From: an uncultured Eubacteriales bacterium
GTDB lineage: Bacteria > Bacillota > Clostridia > Oscillospirales > Oscillospiraceae
Direction: 5' to 3'
Assembly (NCBI GenBank): GCA_900546255.1
Contig: URCB01000047.1
Coordinates: 1 to 12,697 of the forward strand
Length of the DNA: 12,697 bases
Below are positions 12,678 to 12,697 of this stretch, in pieces. The translations under genes and the position numbers were made by a program. The notes beneath the pieces were generated by a model. It was not told the origin of the DNA, made no database searches, and saw only the letters and a list, made by a program, of their open reading frames with translations. The stretch's first letter is position 1. The number at the start of each line of letters is the position of its first letter.

Positions 12678-12697
12678 ACTTCTCACCCCGAGAGTGC

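Overview
The window reads as chromosomal DNA from a high-G+C member of the Clostridia. The gene order smc-ftsY ... yhbY-nadD-yqeK-LCP-rsfS-leuS, the strong AAGGAGG-type ribosome binding sites and the protein sequences suggest an Oscillospiraceae-like gut bacterium (Flavonifractor/Lawsonibacter/Oscillibacter type). The family-level placement is inference from gene order and protein style, not from a database search.

Positions 1-10259 (minus strand) hold one long, tightly packed housekeeping operon. A near-consensus sigma-A promoter (TTGCAA, 17 bp, TATAAT) reads into smc. It is followed by ftsY, rph, the XTP/dITP pyrophosphatase gene (rdgB family), yhbY, a fused nadD-yqeK, a LytR-CpsA-Psr (LCP) gene, rsfS and the 5' part of leuS, which runs off the left edge. 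Several junctions overlap (ATGA between rph and rdgB, GTGA between nadD-yqeK and the LCP gene, 17 nt between rdgB and yhbY). The set combines chromosome organisation (SMC), membrane targeting (FtsY), RNA maturation (RNase PH), nucleotide-pool cleaning, ribosome assembly and silencing (YhbY, RsfS), NAD synthesis with Ap4A hydrolysis, wall-polymer attachment (LCP) and tRNA charging (LeuS). Most of this set supports growth and translation. The least ordinary points are the in-frame NadD-YqeK fusion, a short SMC that seems to have lost similar lengths from both coiled-coil arms, a roughly 185-residue charged cytoplasmic extension on the LCP protein, and three non-ATG starts.

Positions 10329-11406 (plus strand) hold a divergent pair of genes with its own promoter: a small four-helix membrane protein of unknown function and a nitroreductase-family flavoprotein. 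A strong hairpin terminator closes the pair.

Positions 11437-12108 (plus strand) hold a second small operon: a consensus promoter (TTGACA, 17 bp, TATATT), a small membrane protein resembling DUF3796, and an overlapping 65-residue Cro/CI-type repressor, closed by a perfect 16-bp hairpin terminator. A long inverted repeat straddles the -10 box and start site, making a good candidate operator for autoregulation.

Positions 12109-12697 contain no credible gene. They hold a tandem array of five 84-86 bp units plus partial copies at each end, built from two alternating subtypes and rich in GGCA-loop hairpins. Two further palindromes share the core TCCGCCGGCC. This non-coding repeat block is the least explained part of the window.
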